The notes under the pieces: generated by a model
Database searches by the model: none
What the model saw: only the letters and a program-made list of their open reading frames with translations
Told to the model about the DNA's origin: nothing
Translations under genes and position numbers: made by a program
In this document: piece by piece, positions 41,427-53,567 of the stretch
How the letters are laid out: each line of letters opens with the position of its first letter
How positions within the stretch are numbered: the first letter of the stretch is position 1
Source: Heliocidaris erythrogramma
Lineage: Eukaryota; Echinodermata; Echinoidea; Camarodonta; Echinometridae
Direction: 5' to 3'
DNA length: 64,000 nucleotides
NCBI GenBank assembly: GCA_025617745.1
Contig: CM046864.1
Location: forward strand, 27,094,199-27,158,198

Positions 41427-42630
41427 GGTTGCTCAGGGTAGGGTTCTCAACCCGAGGGATAGTCACAGTCACTCGACGATTTGAGCGGTTAGCGCCTGTC
41501 GAGACCGACTTAGACTTCGGAAAGGACCGAGCAGGCCGAGTGGGCAAGAATTGTCTGGCCATCTCTTTTGCCTGTTTGCGACCCTCTATCTCTTTGAGGA
41601 AGACCTCGTTAAACTGGCCCCCAAAGAGTTTGGGATGAGAGGAAGGGATACCCCGCAAGAGAGGCGGGATGTCTTTCTCTAGCACTCCCAGTGTGGAGAG
41701 CGCCAGCTTGCGGCGTTGATGCGTAATGTCAATCGCCGCTGATGAGAGCTGAGACCACTGAAGTCCAGCTAACAAAAGCAGGAGTTCATCCAACAAATTG
41801 GAGTCCCCCTCGGTCACATTCAGTTCAACTGATCTGGCCCGAAGGCGTAACAGTGAACCCAGGTACGCCGAAAGCCTTAAGCCCGACCTGACTTTGGTTT
41901 CAAAGTTCACTAGGGGCTTCTCGGCGGATCTATAGGACTGAGACTTGAAATTGATATTCAAACGTTGTCCCATACCCATAATTTCCTGGGATAAACCCTT
42001 GGCTGAAAAGAAGCCCTGGGTATCATCCCGATAGAAAGAGAAGGCACTACCAAACGGGCGTCGGGTAGCCCGACCCGCATCGGCGAGTGCCTCCCTATCC
42101 CCATACTCCTGTTTGAAGTCCTCTGTAAGAGGAATACCAGGAGACGGGCCATGCTGTCTGAATAACAGCGATGGCTGATCACTGTCCGACTGGACTTGGG
42201 GGAAAATTTCTGGCATATACTTCTCTAACAGGGCCTTGGCATCTGCCGCCATAGCCTGACAAGGCTGGGGGTCGTAGCCGGCCTGAGATTCTGAAACAGA
42301 CGGGGTAGAAACCTGCGAGACAGAATCAATTTCGGGAGAAGTAGTCCGGTGGGGAAAATCCCATGGGGGTGGATATGCCCACGGACCAGTGACAGACTCC
42401 TCCCCCGGCGGGGCTCCGAGAGCCGCAGGCACGGGAGGAGTAGGTCGAGAAACCGCATTCGGACAAAATTGTCCCAGGTTCTCATGAATATCGGAGACCG
42501 GGAAAACACCGGGGTCCGACTCGGGAACATCCTCCATCACAGTGACAACTGACTGGGGAGAACCCGTCTCAGTAGCCGGCAGCGTCGGGGGATTAGTATC
42601 CCAACCATGCTGCTCAGCAAAGAGTCTCAT
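41347..42630 (-). CDS. DIRS copy 3 gag (C-terminal two thirds)
   Basis: A 427-residue open frame. It aligns with copy 4 gag over VPAALGAPPGEESVTGPWAY, ALLEKYMPEIF, FKQEYGDRE, the helical stretch ELNVTEGDSNLLDELLLLLA, PKLFGGQFNEVFLKEIEGRK and an Arg/Gly-rich end (RGRGSARGRGG) that probably binds RNA or DNA. The frame reads on upstream as SSPDSQSELLRL before a stop, so the first Met here is not the native start. The N-terminal third is lost at the element's truncation near 42740. Confidence 0.8.
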   Translation of the reverse strand: MRLFAEQHGWDTNPPTLPATETGSPQSVVTVMEDVPESDPGVFPVSDIHENLGQFCPNAVSRPTPPVPAALGAPPGEESVTGPWAYPPPWDFPHRTTSPEIDSVSQVSTPSVSESQAGYDPQPCQAMAADAKALLEKYMPEIFPQVQSDSDQPSLLFRQHGPSPGIPLTEDFKQEYGDREALADAGRATRRPFGSAFSFYRDDTQGFFSAKGLSQEIMGMGQRLNINFKSQSYRSAEKPLVNFETKVRSGLRLSAYLGSLLRLRARSVELNVTEGDSNLLDELLLLLAGLQWSQLSSAAIDITHQRRKLALSTLGVLEKDIPPLLRGIPSSHPKLFGGQFNEVFLKEIEGRKQAKEMARQFLPTRPARSFPKSKSVSTGANRSNRRVTVTIPRVENPTLSNRGRGSARGRGGRKTAAKGTVRPKSAF

Positions 42631-42740
42631 TAATCTGAGCAGCTCAGATTGAGAGTCGGGGGAAGAGAGGGCTGAGCCTTCTTACCCGACTTGGGTTTAT
42701 CCTTGGATTTACCCTTCTTGGCTTGGCTAGAACCTAATGT

Positions 42741-43085
42741 GTTAAAAATAAAAAGTTTGCTCTCCAGATGCGTTTACAAAACGAATTTTCCTAACATTTT
42801 ATTACTGAGCTTTAAGGAATGCATAAAACGAAAATTTGCTGATTATCATGTTGTCCTTTACACTTTAGACGTCATTTTCAATAGCCTCGAATGTCATAAT
42901 AGTAGGGAATGTCTTGTTGGTGCTGAACATATTAGCCGTTCTCCCACACGTGATTGCTTTGTAACGTTATTCTTTAGTCGTGCAGGATACCTTAACAATG
43001 GCAGATTTTCTTTCATAATCCAACTGTTTTTCTCCCTTTTCTCTCTTGTATTCTTCAAACTGTGTAAAGTTGTATTTGAGAGGTA
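42741..43085. repeat. ~1.1 kb tandem repeat, unit E continued
   Basis: TTCAATAGCCTCGAATGTC, GTCTTGTTGGTGCTGAACA and TATTCTTCAAACTGTGTAAAG align with unit C (27720-28140). It contains the empty site of the 240-bp MITE (42979-42991). It ends in AGAGGTA, the left copy of a TA duplication. Confidence 0.8.
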
Positions 43086-43094
43086 CACTCTAAA

Positions 43095-43420
43095 AAATGA
43101 AGTGCTATTTTTAGCACCTCAAGATTTTGAGGCAGCACATGTAAGGGCACGCATAGGGACTGCTCAAATTGTGCTAAAGTAGCACTTGTGCAAGTGCTAT
43201 GATTCAACACCAGTCCAAGTGCTACTTTAACACTTTAAGTGTAAGCCTTTTTACACTTCTGGTGCTATTAGATGCATGCAGCTCGCAAAACCACACTTCT
43301 AGTGCATTAAATAAACCATTTTAGAGCACCCAAAACGGCACTACTAGTGCTAACACTTTTGCACCCAATATAGTGCTAAAGAACACGCACAAACAGTATG
43401 CACAAAATTACACATGTAGT
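43095..43420. repeat. Subterminal GTGCTA/TAGCAC repeat field
   Basis: More than a dozen copies of GTGCTA or TAGCAC in both orientations, such as AAGTGCTACTTTAACACTTT and TTGTGCTAAAGTAGCACTTG. Such fields are often transposase-binding regions, but the function here is inferred. Confidence 0.6.
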
Positions 43421-44315
43421 GCTGAAAACTCACCCTTCTATAGTCTGTTAAACAGCCCTACACTAAGGTCTAGATTGATATGAACTAGTTGTATACATAG
43501 ATGATGTGGACTAAAACCATGGCATGTGGATTTAATCATCTGAGAATTACTTCAGACCAAGAAGTGGCAATTTCGGAGATTTAATTGTTCCATTTCGGCA
43601 ATCCACAATCGTGACGAAAAAAAAGCACACACACCGCCTTCCAAACTTCCCAGGCCCGACCGGCGCGGTCGATCGCGCCCCATGCCTGGTTGACCCCTCA
43701 TGATCAACAATTTAACAATTGGCCACACCACACATGCTGAAACATGGCATTGCCACTTCATTGCTTTTCATCATGTTTATACCTTTATTCGCATAAAATT
43801 ACAGACGTTCTAAATTTAATGTCTTAAATTTTACTTACCACGCCATGCCTGTGCAGCAGATGAAGGCTCTTGCACTACAGTTGCGTAATAAGCGATCTCG
43901 TAATTGGCTCATGAGCAACTTTTCGCAAATGACATTTCCCTTTGTTCATTTGGATTGGCATCTTTTCAAAGAAAGATAATACAAAATCTTGCCCGAAATA
44001 GCAACCTACATAATTCAAACTCTATGAAAGAAAGACATCGTAGACCAGGTGACTAGAATAGCACGTCAATGAACACTTGGGAAAGCGCATTGTTTGCAAG
44101 TTGGCTATCATTTGGCAGACTGTCAAATACCAACCTTCAATGAACACTTTGTTGCTTTTCAGTGGATTTAATGAAAAGTATAATTAAATGAATATATGAA
44201 TAGTCATTACAGTCGACGCTTACCTCAGTGAACTTTAAACGAACATGCCAGCTTATGTCAAATGACCTTTATCTGCTCATGCGCAAATCCTAATTACGAA
44301 ATCGCTTATTAGCAC
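43421..44315. other. Interior of the 9.1 kb element, no gene seen
   Basis: Contains an imperfect inverted pair built on TAATAAGCGATCTCGTAATT (43889-43910) and its complement (44285-44310). The frame at 43552-43761 has no recognisable domain. Confidence 0.45.
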
Positions 44316-44545
44316 AGAATAGACCTGTTTACTAATTTTATGCATACTTCCTGGACAAAAGTTGCTCTTGACGACTCAAAAGCTTGCAAGAGGCTTGCCC
44401 GACATAGCAATTACTAATGTATGCAAAATGGATGGAATCCATAGGGATGCCATTACGCCTACCAGGTGCACTAAATAGTTGGTAACTAAGGATTCTGGAG
44501 AGAAACATGCATAAATTGAAATACATTAGTAAGCAGGTCTATTGT
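44316..44545. mobile_element. MITE-like hairpin
   Basis: The ends AATAGACCTGTTTACTAATT and, inverted, AATAGACCTGCTTACTAATG, followed by TTTATGCAT in both arms. About 230 bp and non-coding. Confidence 0.6.
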
Positions 44546-45249
44546 GCAGGTGTCAAGAAATGAACCTCTTGAACTTTTTTTTTGTTTACTGCTACAAAAC
44601 TAGATAAATGAGACAAAATGTAAAATTATATTTTTACTTTATTATTCAAGGTTTACTTTTCTTTGATTTTCTGTCTTTAGTGGCACGTTTGGAAATTAAA
44701 TCATACACTATGGTGAATTGATCAGATAATCATACATAAATAAACTCATCTTATAAAAATAATGACGATCCATCTTTGATGTATAGGCCTATATCGTCTG
44801 CTGGACGTCACACCAACTCGGCCCCTCGAATAGCCTCCGCCAATAGCGCCGTCCCCAGTCAAAGTCCCTTGGAGCCTCCCTTTGGTTGATATCATCGATG
44901 AGTCTCGGATCGAGATAGAGTTCCTCTCATGCGAGAACGGTGTAACGGGCAGTTGGAACTCTCATCTCGTGAAGAAGAATTACCCCCAGAAAAACGTACT
45001 TCTGCCCTAACTGATGTGTGACATATTGACTAGCTTAAAAGTGTTCTCCCCGAGTATTGCTTGTTTGTTTCGAGGTGTTTTTATGGTGCCTTAACCATCT
45101 TAGGGTTTTCTGCACCAGTCTGTAGAAGTAAAAAGCTTCTATATCAGTATTCAATGCCATTAGCTGTATATATATATAACCAATTTGTTAATAGTATTCA
45201 TTTAACGTATATAGTAATAGTTTCCTGAAACTGGTATTAGACATAAACA
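44546..45249. other. Interior of the 9.1 kb element, no gene seen
   Basis: No convincing frame. GCTTCTATATCAGTATTCAA (45127-45146) resembles, on the opposite strand, the region near 50555, so these may be pieces of an inverted arm or of LINE ends. Confidence 0.4.
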
Positions 45250-45400
45250 TAGCTACATCAATAAGAATGTTTAACAAGTTTTATTTACATAATTACATCA
45301 TATTATATATATTATATGTGCACTTTCCCTAAAGAGATGAGATGATTCACCAGGGCGACTCTGGTAAAATGAGGGAAAAGCCATATTAGTATATAGTTAT

Positions 45401-48400
45401 CTAGTGCAATCTACCAGATTGAAGTATAAAACTCATGACTTCTTTAATGATTCTATTATCAGTGAACAACCATTTGACATTAAACGGAATATTGAATTTA
45501 TGCAACATAGATGTTAAACGTAATTGATGATCAATATGTGCAATGCAATCAAAAAAGAAATGTTCAACTGATTCTCTATCATGACATACATCACATAATC
45601 CATCCTCATGACATCCAACTCTAAATCTAGAATAATTTAATAAACAGTGGTTTGACTTTAAATGAAAAAATAACCTCTCTTTACGTCTATTTTTCCATAT
45701 TGGCTTATATTTCCTTCCAACAGTGGGTTGTATGTTATGATAAAATCTACCATTTGTATCATTATCCCATCTTTGTTGCCATTTGTTAAAAATATACATG
45801 TCAATAGAACCATAGAATCTTTCATAAGGTTGCTTCATGTCCAATACTATTCCTTTTCCCCCTGCTGCTTCTTTAGCTAATAAGTCGGCATACTCATTAC
45901 CCGGGATGCCAGTATGACCTGGCACCCATGTAGTAGAAACAAGGGTACCTTGGTAATTCAATATTGTACACTTATATAGTATTTCTTGTACCATTGTGTT
46001 ATTATTTCCGTACTGTATGGCTTGTAAAGCAGAGAGGGAATCGGACATTATTGCGATTTGAATAAAATTTTTATTTTCTGTCCATTCTAAAGCCATGAGA
46101 ATAGCCATTAGTTCAGCATCAAATACTGAAGCCCAGTTTGGTAAGGTATACTTTTTACCGTATTTGAAATGTGGTATATAGAAAGCTGCCCCTACTCCTT
46201 GACCTTTAGAACCATCTGTGTATATATGCAACATATTACACAAAGTTGTGTTTTTACAATGTATAAATTCATGTTTGACGACATGAAGTTCATCCTTTTT
46301 ACTAATTTTGTGATTGTCATAAAAGTGTGGCTTGATAACATTCCATGGAGGAAAATTTCCTTGGGCCACTATATTTATTGAATCAATATCAAATGGGAAT
46401 TCATGTATTTTCTCTCTAAACAGCATACGAGTTGAGGGTATATTAACACAATGTTCCCTGAAAACTTCATTTGTTGGATGCTCTGGTAAAGCAGCCAATT
46501 TAACTCTGTATTTGAGAGAAAGTTGTTGCCATCTTAAATCTAGAGGTAGTTCATTAGTTTCAACCTGGAGAACATTTATTGGAGTACTTTTTAGTCCACC
46601 TGTAACAATCCGTAATGCCCTAGATTGAATCCTGGTTAGACGCAAAAGATTAGTTTTATTCATAGTCAAGAAGGCCTGACATCCATATTCCAATCTTGAT
46701 CTTATAAGAGATCGATATAATGTTAATAGAGCTTGCCTATCAGCACCCCAGTCCGTTCCTGATACACATCGGAGTATATTCAGTCTCTTGCTACATGTTC
46801 CTATTAAATATTGAACATGCTTATTCCAATTTAATATTGGATCAAATACGAGTCAGAGGAATTTAAATTCGTAAACTCTAGCAAGTTCTATATTATTCAG
46901 GAATAGTTGGATGTTTATTTTCTTCCTGCATTTGGTGAAAATCATAAATACAGACTTAGATGTAGACAATTTAAAGCCCCATAAATTGCACCAAGTTTGA
47001 ATTTCTCCGAGGATACGAGTCATTTTTCTTTGTAGATAATTTATATTTGTACCCGTTGCCCAAATAGCACAATCGTCAGCAAATAAGGAAACGGAGGTAT
47101 TAGCTTCATTAACCTTAAGGTCATTAATCATAATTAAAAATAATAGAGGACTAATGACACTCCCCTGAGGGATACCATTATCTAACATTACAGTTTCAGA
47201 TATCCGTGTCCCAACTTTTACACATATTCTTCTGTTAAATATGAAGCTCCGAATCCATGATAATGCAGTACCTTTTATGTTCAAGTTATATAGCTTGTAT
47301 AACAAACCCTCCTTCCAGACCATATCATATGCCTTTTCTAAGTCTAAGAAAAGACCGATAGTAGATTGTTTAGATCTAAAACCTCTAGTAATTTTATCTT
47401 GTAATCTCAAAAGATGGTCTATCGTACCTCTCTTTTTCCTAAAGGCCGATTGATACATATTAATTTTACCCTCTTTTTCTAGGGTCCATGTAAGCCTAGA
47501 GACTACCATCCGTTCCATTACTTTACACAAGTTAGACGTTAGAGCAATTGGTCTATATGATATGGGGGCAGAGGACACCTTACCAGGCTTTAAAATAGGA
47601 ATAATTAATCCCGTATTCCAATTTAAAGGAACACTACACTGCGTCCAAGACATGTTACATAACTTTAAAATAATATTTAAACTACAATCAGACATATGTC
47701 GAAACATAATATAACATAGTTGGTCTTGGCCAGGTGCTGTATCATTACTTTTTTGTATAGCATCCTTTAATTCCTGTAATGAGAACTGTTCATTTAATGG
47801 ACTGTCATCATGAATATTATTGAATATAATATCCCGATTTTCATGTTCAAATTGTAGTTTATTTTGTTGAAATTGCGTTGTGTAATTATTACTACTAATT
47901 TGAGCATAATGATTGACTAACATATTAGCTTTGTCAATATTAGTTATAGCTTGCTGATGTTCCTTAATAAGAACTGGAATTGTTCTACTGGACGTATTTC
48001 CTTGCATTCTCTTAATGACCCTCCACACTTTGGATAGTTTTGTGGTACTGGTAATATCAGAGCAATAGTTTTTCCAAGAGGCCCTCTTTGTTTGAATAAT
48101 ATGCCTCTTAGCTTGGGCCTTATGTTTCTTATAAAGTAGTAAGTCATATAAATTTCCCGTACGTTTTGCTTTAATTAAAGCTTTATTACGTTTTTTAATA
48201 ATTTCTTCACATTTATCATCCCACCATGGAACAGGCGGCTTCTTTCTGGGGCGAGATTTTGGGATAGATTTTTCCGCAGCTAAAATAATAGCAGATGTTA
48301 TCTTTTGTTCAAAATGTTGAACATTCATGTCAATTAGTGATTCATTTACATATTGATCACATAGCCATTTAAATTTATCCCATTTTGCGGCCTTGAAGCA

Positions 48401-49089
48401 CCAAGAGGGTGTAAAAAGCTCCTCGTGAGTTATATTTACACCAATATTAGTAGATACAATGAAATGGTCACTATTACAATTTTGATCGAGAACTGACCAA
48501 AGACATTTCGATGCCATTCTTGCACTAATAAAAGACAGATCTAAACATGATGATGTTCCTGTGAAAGAATTAAATCTTGTTCCTGTCCCATCATTTAGAG
48601 AGACTAAACCAGCATCAGTGACATCTTCCACTGTTCTACCATTGGCGTAGTAATTGGGCAACCCCATAATTCATTATAAGCATTAAAATCGCCACATAGG
48701 AACACATTTTCCTTCATATTATTTACTATATCATAAAGAGGTTTGGCCTGGATAAGTTGTGTTCCAGGAAAATATACATTTACAATATTAAGCTTACCTT
48801 CATTAGTTATTATTTGACAAGCAACTGCTTCCAATTCGCTTTCGAGAGCAATTTCAGAATAATGAAGTGTTTCTTTAACAAATATAAGTACTCCTCCTCC
48901 TCGCAGTTCACGGTCTTTACGTATAGCAGGTGAATAGCCATTTAAATTACAAGGAACAAATTGTTTAAGCCAAGTTTCTTGGATACATATTATATCTGGT
49001 TTTGGATTAAAAGTTTCCAACAAGGTTCTAAATTCATACATATGAGCCCGAAAGCTGCAACTATTCCACTGCCATATTAATAGACCCAT
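45401..49089 (-). pseudogene. LINE ORF2: endonuclease-RT-RNase H, one frameshift and one stop
   Basis: Starts MGLLIWQWNSCSFRAHMYEF. Endonuclease motifs IICIQETWL and FLCGDFNAYNELWG are followed by a frameshift at about 48660, after which the frame continues with GRTVEDVTDAGLVSLNDG. RT motifs: YRPIALTSNLCKVMERM, QSAFRKKRGTIDHL, FLDLEKAYD, GIPQGSVISPLLF and the catalytic SLFADDCAIW (about 47085). A TGA at about 46854 replaces a Gly codon, after which the same frame runs on. RNase H: IYTDGSKGQGVGAAFY, AELMAILMALEW, SDSLSALQAI, WVPGHTGIPGNEYADLLAKE. Near the end, CDVCHDRESVEHFFFDC is the usual zinc motif. The enzyme nicks target DNA and primes cDNA synthesis there. Confidence 0.92.
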
Positions 49090-49094
49090 ATTAA

Positions 49095-50370
49095 CTACCC
49101 ATTTGATGGGAGCACACTTTTCCTCATTTTGTGTGCACAGTTAAAGATATCTTTAGAGTCTATATCAAAATCTAGACATTCAGACAAAACAGTAGTCATA
49201 TTTCTCACAACATTTGATAAAGATTGCTTTCCATCTTTACCAGCCATAAATATATTGAGAGCCAAAAAACTGAATATGTTAATTGGGTCTTCACATTGAT
49301 GAAATGGCCAATCAATAGTTTGTGACTCTTTTTCAAAAGAGCATTGAGTTGAAACATCAGTCATTTCTGGCTTCACGTTATCTTCAACAAAAACTGAATC
49401 ATGATACTCATCATAATCAAAACTGCTACTCATAAAACTAGGATTAATTGATATTGGTTTGGATTTGTGACCTTCCTCTACAGTATTACTTTTTGAGGTG
49501 CCAGCAATATTTGCTGGTCCAGCATATGTGATTTCATTTTGTGCACGTGTTTTATTGGCTTGCTTAACCGCATTTGCATAGCTTATACCAGTTCTTTGTT
49601 TGATGTCATTGGCTTCCTTTGCTTCTTTAAACTTAGGGCAACCAGCATAAGCAGCGGAATGTTCCCCACCGCAATTTGCACATTCCGGAGAATATTTCTT
49701 AGTACATTCCTCAAATGTATGTTCCCCTCCACAACGCACACATTTTGACTTAGGGCTTCTACAATTTGTAGCGATATGTCCAAACATTTGACATTTATAA
49801 CAACGGGTTGGACCCATTTCAAGATGTCGGATTTCATGGATGAAACAATCTACTTTAACTGTATTTGGAAGAGTGTCACGAGTACCAAGCTTAACAATTT
49901 GTGTAGGTGTACCACTTCTAAATACTCGCTTAATATAAGGGAAATTACCAGTTAAAAGATTTAACTTCCTCCTCACTCATATCAATAGGTATTGGGTAAA
50001 TTGTACCAAAAGACATGGGTTTAAAGGGCTCTGGTTCTTTAACAATGACCTCGTAGCTTCCAAGTTTTTTAATTAAAAGCAACTTTTTACATTGGATTTC
50101 AGAGCATTGTACTTTAAGTTTGCCATTGGGCAGTCGGAATATTGCCTCCAAGGATCCAGAAATCTCATCATTCAAAATTTGTCCTAGTTCTCTATGATGA
50201 ACTTTGGAAATATTTATAGTTTTACCTTCAATATATACAGTTTTAGTCTTATTTTGTCTTTTAGTACGTCTATCATTGCCTTCACTATTAGTAGATTCAG
50301 CACTATTTGATCTAAGTTTTCGCTTATTGCGAACTACAGTAAAATCCATATCTTCACCTTCATCCGTCAT
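49095..50370 (-). pseudogene. LINE ORF1: CCHC-knuckle RNA-binding protein, one frameshift
   Basis: Begins MTDEGEDMDFTVVRNKRKLR (50370) and shifts frame at about 49950. It resumes with FPYIKRVFRSGTPTQIVKLG, then three knuckles: CYKCQMFGHIATNC, CVRCGGEHTFEEC and CANCGGEHSAAYAGC. An acidic tail ends near 49095, six bases before ORF2 starts. The protein would coat LINE RNA. The close spacing suggests coupled translation of ORF2 in the active ancestor. Confidence 0.87.
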
Positions 50371-50700
50371 TATCAGATACTTAGCTTCAATATTTCAGCA
50401 ACCGGGCTGACTCGAAAACAAACGGCAACTGCTGAAGTGTGTAGAATAAGTCGCTCCGGTACTCTAGACACAGATACGTTTCCCGCCTTAAATATTAAAG
50501 ACTAGTGACAAATATACGTCCGTACAAATATACAGCTAATAGCATAAACACCGATATAGAAGCCACTCTACCTCACTTGTTGGATCACAACTTCAGGTCA
50601 CCTCCGCATACACTTCCCAAGCTCAACCGTCCGAATCAAGCTGTCCAAGTCAACTCGTCCTGAAAAACTGACGCCGTCCCCGAGTATCTAATTTGATCCT

Positions 50701-52190
50701 CTATTTATAACCTTTCCTAACTAAGGAAAATCTGTATGAGCGGAAAAGCATTACAATACTAAATATTTCTTTCTAAAAAGGACTTCCTAAAATGTGTCCT
50801 AACAGCCTAACGGAAACCATTACAATACCAGCTATTTCTATTCAGACCTATAAAACACAATACCATCCAGACAGAAATACTTCTGTCATTCAACTAAATG
50901 GCATGCACAAGCTTCAACTGACATACAACCTTAATGCTATGCATAAATGAATTTAATTTGCAATTAATTAACCTACATGTCACAATCTATTCTATACCTT
51001 GTCTGGCAGATTAATAAAAAGAATAAAAATAAATTTCCTTCCTGACAGCAGGTGCTAAAATCACGGGACGTTGGTCAGCACTTGAAAGTGTAAAACGAGC
51101 GTCCCAACATTCAGCACTTACTTTAAAGTAGGACTTTAATGATTTTAAATATTGGCTTAATACTTATTATTGCATAGATGGCATATATTAAACAAGGTTA
51201 TCCAAATTCAACGCTTGGAAACATTTGAAGTAATGATTATTATCAATTATAAAACGGTAAAATACAGCCCCCGATATAGCAGCTGAAGAGCTCCTCGAAC
51301 GCTGCTGAGATATGTGACGACACACCCTGGACCAGTCCTGTCTAAGCAGACGATGTCCCATAACATCTTACACATTTTTCAGAGCCTATTTTGTCATCTC
51401 CTCTTCACTTATTTCTCTTCCTTCACTAGCGTCAGTCTTAATGTTAGTCTGTTGCCTCACTCTTAACTTCGTGTATGGTATTATTTTGATGAAAAATGCA
51501 GCGTTAAAAAAATAAAGGAATCAGTCACTAAGTCTTGTAAACAAAATAAGACGCCATTGTATTTTCAGCTGCTTGCACCGGGGTATGTTCGGCGTTTCAA
51601 GAGGGAACGAATACCATCCTGCTATTATTCGGAGGGCTTTTCAATTTGAAAGTGGGGTTTATTTCATTGATCATTGACCCTTCTCCTGTGTATTTACAAT
51701 CAAACGGTTTTAGCTATCAGAATCAATTTCACTTTCCCTTTATAATGGTGTGAAATAAGGTCATGTTTAAATACACCAAACTCTTTATAATTTGATAAAT
51801 AATTGCATTGCAATTACGTTCATTCATTATAGGACGTCGTCTGCTTGAGCAGGATCGATCCCGAGTGTGACGACATCAAAACATCACTATATTGCTGGCG
51901 AATCCTCGGATATTCCAGATGCTGAGAAGAGCTTTTATTTGTGTTGTTTTTATAATCATCAGATACGCAGTTGACATAAAACTTATACGATTGCCATCTG
52001 TAAGCTTCCCAGTTTCTAGTGATACATTAATTGCCATATTTGTGATTTTCTTTGAATAGCTACTTTAACCACTCAATTTTCTGCACCTTATCATCTCCCA
52101 GACGCAAATGGCACGTGATGTGTTAGAAATAGCATGTCAAGTGCAAACTTTCAATTAGCACTCGTTTTTCAGGACTTCACTTTTAGAGTG
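50701..52190. other. Right interior of the 9.1 kb element, no gene seen
   Basis: No coding evidence. It contains CAGCACTTGAAAGTG and TCAGCACTTACTTTAAAG motifs (51085-51130), which echo the left subterminal field, and ends with the right TIR. Confidence 0.45.
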
Positions 52191-52192
52191 TA

Positions 52193-52329
52193 TAGTTACG
52201 GCTGTACGCCTCGTGTTCCATTGACAATTGTTTCGCATCAATTTCGTAAACTATTTTGTTTTATATCCCTCATCAAAAACTAAATATCGTAAAGCTGGAT
52301 CTAACTTTGATCTAGGTATAACAAACAAG
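52193..52329. repeat. ~1.1 kb tandem repeat, unit E continued
   Basis: GTTACGGCTGTACGCCTCGT and TCGCATCAATTTCGTAAACT align with 28152-28205 of unit C. It is cut by DIRS copy 4 at 52330. Confidence 0.7.
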
Positions 52330-53567
52330 TTTGTAAAATCAGCACTAATTTTCTTATTTACTATATAAATCTATATACCTACCTATTATGCTAGTCACTT
52401 GACTACGCGAACCCGTTCGAGAACTTAACACAAATGAGTCACAATATTGTGCGCACCCCCCGTAATCCTATTGTTCTCCCCTTCGCCACTCACGCGCGGC
52501 AACACGCAACGGCCATCTTCCTCTTTTGCGAGCAACCCCAAGTAGAAACATGTTGCTTGCAAGGTGAGGGGAAGGAGGGAGGGTCATAAGTAGGTATATA
52601 GATTTATATAGTAAATAAGAAAATCAGTGCTGATTTTACAAATTTACTGCAATAAATCATATATACCTACCTATTATGCTAGACCAGCGCCCATTCAAAG
52701 ACCGGGAGGCATGTTTCAAGAGAAGAAGGGAACAGGATTACAAAGAAGACACAGCGGCCTTCAAGGTAGCTGACGCAAAAATAGCCTCACCTGCAGGGAC
52801 ATCCCTAAGGTAGCAAGAAATGAAGGAATTGGACGAACGCCAATAAGCAGCCTTCAAAATATCATTAAGCGCCACACCTTGAAACAGAGCCCAAGAAGTG
52901 CTGACACTACGAGTGTCATGAGCATGAGGCTTACTGTCTGACAAAAGAGCCTCTGTGCCAGCAGCCCTAATAGCCTCGACAATCCATCTAGAAATGGAAT
53001 CAAGAGAAGCAGGAGAAAAAGGCTCTCGAGTGATCAGGAACAACTGATCATCCTTACGATAAGACAGGGCCAGAGGAAGCCGTTTGATTCTTGGCAATGA
53101 AAGAAGCCTTAGGAATCAATCTAACGCCTTTTCTCTCCCAGCGAACATGACCAGGAGTAAGACAGAGGGCATGAAGGGTACTGCGCCTCTGCCCAGAGGC
53201 AATGGCTACCAAGAAGAGCGTCTTAACCGTAAGATGGTGAAGCGAAGCTTCGCCTAACGGCTCAAAAGGAGGCTTTGCTAGGGCTTCTAAGACCTTAGGC
53301 AGACTCCAAGACGGGACTAACTTAGAACGAGGAGGACGTTTCAGACAAACCACTCAACAGCGGGGAATTAGAAATCCCCGAACCATCTGAGAACTCCGAA
53401 TGAATGGCACCAATCGCAGATCGGTAGCCTCGGATAGTAGAGATGGATCTCCCTTTGTCAAATAGCGAGATTAGAAAATCCGCAATTGAACCAATAGGAG
53501 CCTTAGACGGGGTTTGATCCCGCTCTTTACACCAAAGGAAAAAGACCGAAAGACGGGAATTATAAAT
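52330..53567 (-). mobile_element. DIRS-like retrotransposon copy 4, 3' part
   Basis: The end TTTGTAAAATCAGCACTAAT, ITR, internal complementary region (52586-52676) and the C-terminal half of the recombinase. It stops abruptly at 53567 within the sequence that encodes TREIYNSRLS in copy 2. The 5' part resumes at 56316. Confidence 0.9.
52738..53540 (-). pseudogene. DIRS copy 4 recombinase fragment
   Basis: Keeps SKLVPSWSLPKVLEALAK, IASGQRRSTLHAL, the intact HDTRSVSTSWALFQG box, AAYWRSSNSF and ISCYLRD. About 100 bp are missing at 53065 (QTASSGP joins directly to SYRKDDQLF) and a short piece at 53345. The N-terminal part is removed by the 53568-56315 insertion. Confidence 0.85.

Larger units (their letters stand above)
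38810..42740 (-). mobile_element. DIRS-like retrotransposon, copy 3 (divergent subfamily, 5'-truncated)
   Basis: The outer end GTAAAATCAGAATTGATTTT and the internal complementary region differ from the other copies throughout (for example TTTGCTAGATAAATC), so this is a second subfamily. RT-RNase H is intact. The recombinase has lost its N-terminal half. Gag is cut near 42740, where the ~1.1 kb repeat resumes (AAAGTTTGCTCTCC, TGCGTTTACAAAACG). Confidence 0.88.
45250..50700 (-). mobile_element. I-type non-LTR retrotransposon (LINE)
   Basis: Two-ORF LINE on the minus strand. ORF1 has three CCHC zinc knuckles. ORF2 has an APE-type endonuclease, RT, RNase H and a C-terminal CCHC-like motif. RNase H plus knuckled ORF1 points to the I group (I/Nimb-like). 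The outer limits are approximate, since I could not find target duplications. Each ORF has one frameshift and ORF2 one stop, so it is recently but definitely inactivated. Confidence 0.88.
43086..52190. mobile_element. 9.1 kb TIR element with TA duplication, host of a nested LINE
   Basis: The ends CACTCTAAAAAATGAAGTGC and, inverted, CACTCTAAAAGTGAAGTCCT are flanked by TA (43084-43085 and 52191-52192). The flanking sequences join as AGAGGTATAGTTACGG, which matches the uninterrupted unit C AGAAGTATTTACGG (28147-28160), so the insertion is well supported. Many GTGCTA/TAGCAC motifs fill the subterminal region, mainly the left. No transposase is recognised; much of the length is the I-like LINE at about 45250-50700. 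Confidence 0.72.
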
